Assembly: GCA_903904635.1 (NCBI GenBank)
Contig: CAIVDH010000208.1
Coordinates: 1-8,009, forward strand
DNA length: 8,009 nucleotides
Direction of reading: 5' to 3'
Source: an uncultured Burkholderiales bacterium
GTDB taxonomy: Bacteria; Pseudomonadota; Gammaproteobacteria; Burkholderiales; Burkholderiaceae_D
Both the position numbers and the translations under genes were made by a program. Within the stretch, counting starts at the first letter, position 1. Every line of letters begins with the position of its first letter. Under the pieces are notes generated by a model. It was not told where the DNA came from. It worked only from the letters and a program-made list of their open reading frames with translations, and did no database searches. Below are positions 7,394-8,009 of the stretch, piece after piece.

Positions 7394-7486
7394 ATGCTTT
7401 GCAAGGTGTTGAACAACCCTAACCCGATCCCCGGCAATTCCGCCGTTGGTTGGCTAACCTCTCTAAACTATGTCTACTGTTGCTAA
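7394..7486 (+). other. 30-codon upstream ORF overlapping the rpsA start (speculative)
   Basis: An ATG at 7394 opens a 30-codon frame (beginning MLCKVLNNPNPIPGNS and ending CC) that crosses the rpsA start at 7470 and stops with TAA at 7484-7486, out of frame with rpsA. TAAGG at 7385-7389 lies very close upstream, closer than is usual for a ribosome site. The composition gives no family resemblance. Translation of it would conflict with initiation at rpsA, which could be regulatory; chance is the simpler reading. Confidence 0.2.
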
Positions 7487-8009
7487 TTCCCCTGCATCAT
7501 CCGATCCAGAAAGCTTTGCTGCGCTATTTGCAGAATCGTTGTCACGTCAGGATATGCGTTCAGGCGAAGTTATCTCCGCCGAAGTAGTTCGTCTCGATCA
7601 CAATTTCGTGATCGTTAACGCCGGCTTAAAATCCGAAGCGTTTATTCCCATCGAAGAATTCAAAAACGATAACGGTGAACTCGACGTCAACGTTGGAGAT
7701 TTCATCTCCGTTGCCATCGAATCACTGGAAAACGGTTTTGGCGACACCATACTGTCGCGCGATAAAGCCAAGCGTCTGGCCTCATGGCTGTCGCTGGAAA
7801 AAGCGATGGAATCTGGTGAGTTAGTCACTGGTACGGTCAATGGCAAGGTCAAAGGCGGCCTGACCGTTCTGACCAACGGCATTCGCGCTTTCCTGCCGGG
7901 TTCGCTGGTTGATACCCGTCCTGTAAAAGACACTACGCCGTACGAAGGCAAGACCATGGAGTTCCGCGTCATCAAGCTCGATCGCAAGCGTAACAACGTC
8001 GTGTTGTCA
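7470..8009 (+). CDS. rpsA: 30S ribosomal protein S1, N-terminal part (3' end outside the window)
   Basis: S1 binds single-stranded mRNA and helps the 30S subunit start on messages with weak or structured ribosome sites. The 180 visible codons run open to the window edge. Residues about 31-97 form the first S1 (OB-fold) repeat ([19 protein letters not shown] to ILSRDKAKR) and about 117-180 the second ([47 protein letters not shown]). In E. coli these two domains anchor S1 to the ribosome, while later repeats bind RNA. The ATG is chosen because it leads into the family's [10 protein letters not shown] segment, with a N-terminal extension of about a dozen residues relative to E. coli. Codon choice shifts towards AAC, ATC and GAC compared with the genes upstream, as expected for a highly expressed protein. 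No Shine-Dalgarno sequence precedes it, suggesting control through the leader. Confidence 0.96.
   Translation, partial: MSTVANSPASSDPESFAALFAESLSRQDMRSGEVISAEVVRLDHNFVIVNAGLKSEAFIPIEEFKNDNGELDVNVGDFISVAIESLENGFGDTILSRDKAKRLASWLSLEKAMESGELVTGTVNGKVKGGLTVLTNGIRAFLPGSLVDTRPVKDTTPYEGKTMEFRVIKLDRKRNNVVLS

Larger units (their letters stand above)
7299..7469 (+). promoter_or_regulatory. rpsA leader region with small hairpins, no Shine-Dalgarno sequence
   Basis: This 171-nt stretch between cmk and rpsA is far longer than the other gaps in the block. Several short inverted repeats can be read: GTGCC/GGCGC (7377-7381 with 7388-7392, one G-U pair), GCAA/TTGC (7391-7394 with 7399-7402, competing with the previous one), CGGC/GCCG (7432-7435 with 7442-7445) and GGTT/AACC (7448-7451 with 7456-7459). 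The last two stand in line just before the ATG, and the final 12 nt before it contain no purine-rich ribosome site. In E. coli the rpsA start region likewise lacks a proper Shine-Dalgarno sequence, folds into successive hairpins and is repressed by free S1. Similar autoregulation here is inferred from layout only, since each stem is short. Confidence 0.5.

Noticed and set aside
1..8009. CRISPR arrays, insertion sequences, tRNA or rRNA genes, prophage or defence genes
   Set aside because: No regularly spaced repeats, transposase genes, terminal inverted repeats or tRNA-like folds were seen; nearly all the sequence is explained by seven conserved genes.

Overview
The window is an 8-kb piece of a bacterial chromosome. 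It carries the 3' part of gyrA followed by a one-directional block, pheA - hisC - tyrA - aroA - cmk - rpsA, with rpsA running off the right edge. Every gene is on the + strand. The order matches the aromatic 'supraoperon' known from beta- and gammaproteobacteria. The wording of the GyrA, P-protein, TyrA and S1 sequences looks betaproteobacterial, most like Burkholderiales. A placement near Oxalobacteraceae is only a guess. Base composition looks moderate rather than high in G+C.

Layout: 1-2067 is gyrA without its N-terminal third. 2068-2137 is a 70-nt AT-rich gap where relatives usually carry serC; here there is no gene and no visible remnant. 2138-3211 is pheA (fused chorismate mutase / prephenate dehydratase / ACT). 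A 31-nt T-rich gap leads to hisC (3243-4349), then tyrA from a GTG codon (4366-5283), then aroA (5283-6602, sharing one base with tyrA), then an 18-nt gap and cmk (6621-7298). 7299-7469 is a 171-nt non-coding leader with several small hairpins, and rpsA begins at 7470.

How the genes work together: AroA makes EPSP, the precursor of chorismate. PheA converts chorismate to prephenate and then phenylpyruvate. TyrA converts prephenate to 4-hydroxyphenylpyruvate. HisC is a PLP aminotransferase that can act on histidinol phosphate and, in this context, probably on the aromatic keto acids. Cmk recycles CMP/dCMP, and rpsA encodes ribosomal protein S1, so amino-acid supply sits next to nucleotide and translation genes.

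This is mainly a conserved housekeeping region, and I found no new defence, mobile or biosynthetic system. The points worth a second look are the missing serC, the near absence of Shine-Dalgarno sequences in an operon that encodes S1, the structured rpsA leader with an overlapping 30-codon upstream ORF, a 7-codon minicistron at the hisC/tyrA junction, a TyrA cofactor pocket without the usual acidic residue, and a 12-bp tandem repeat coding the acidic GyrA tail.
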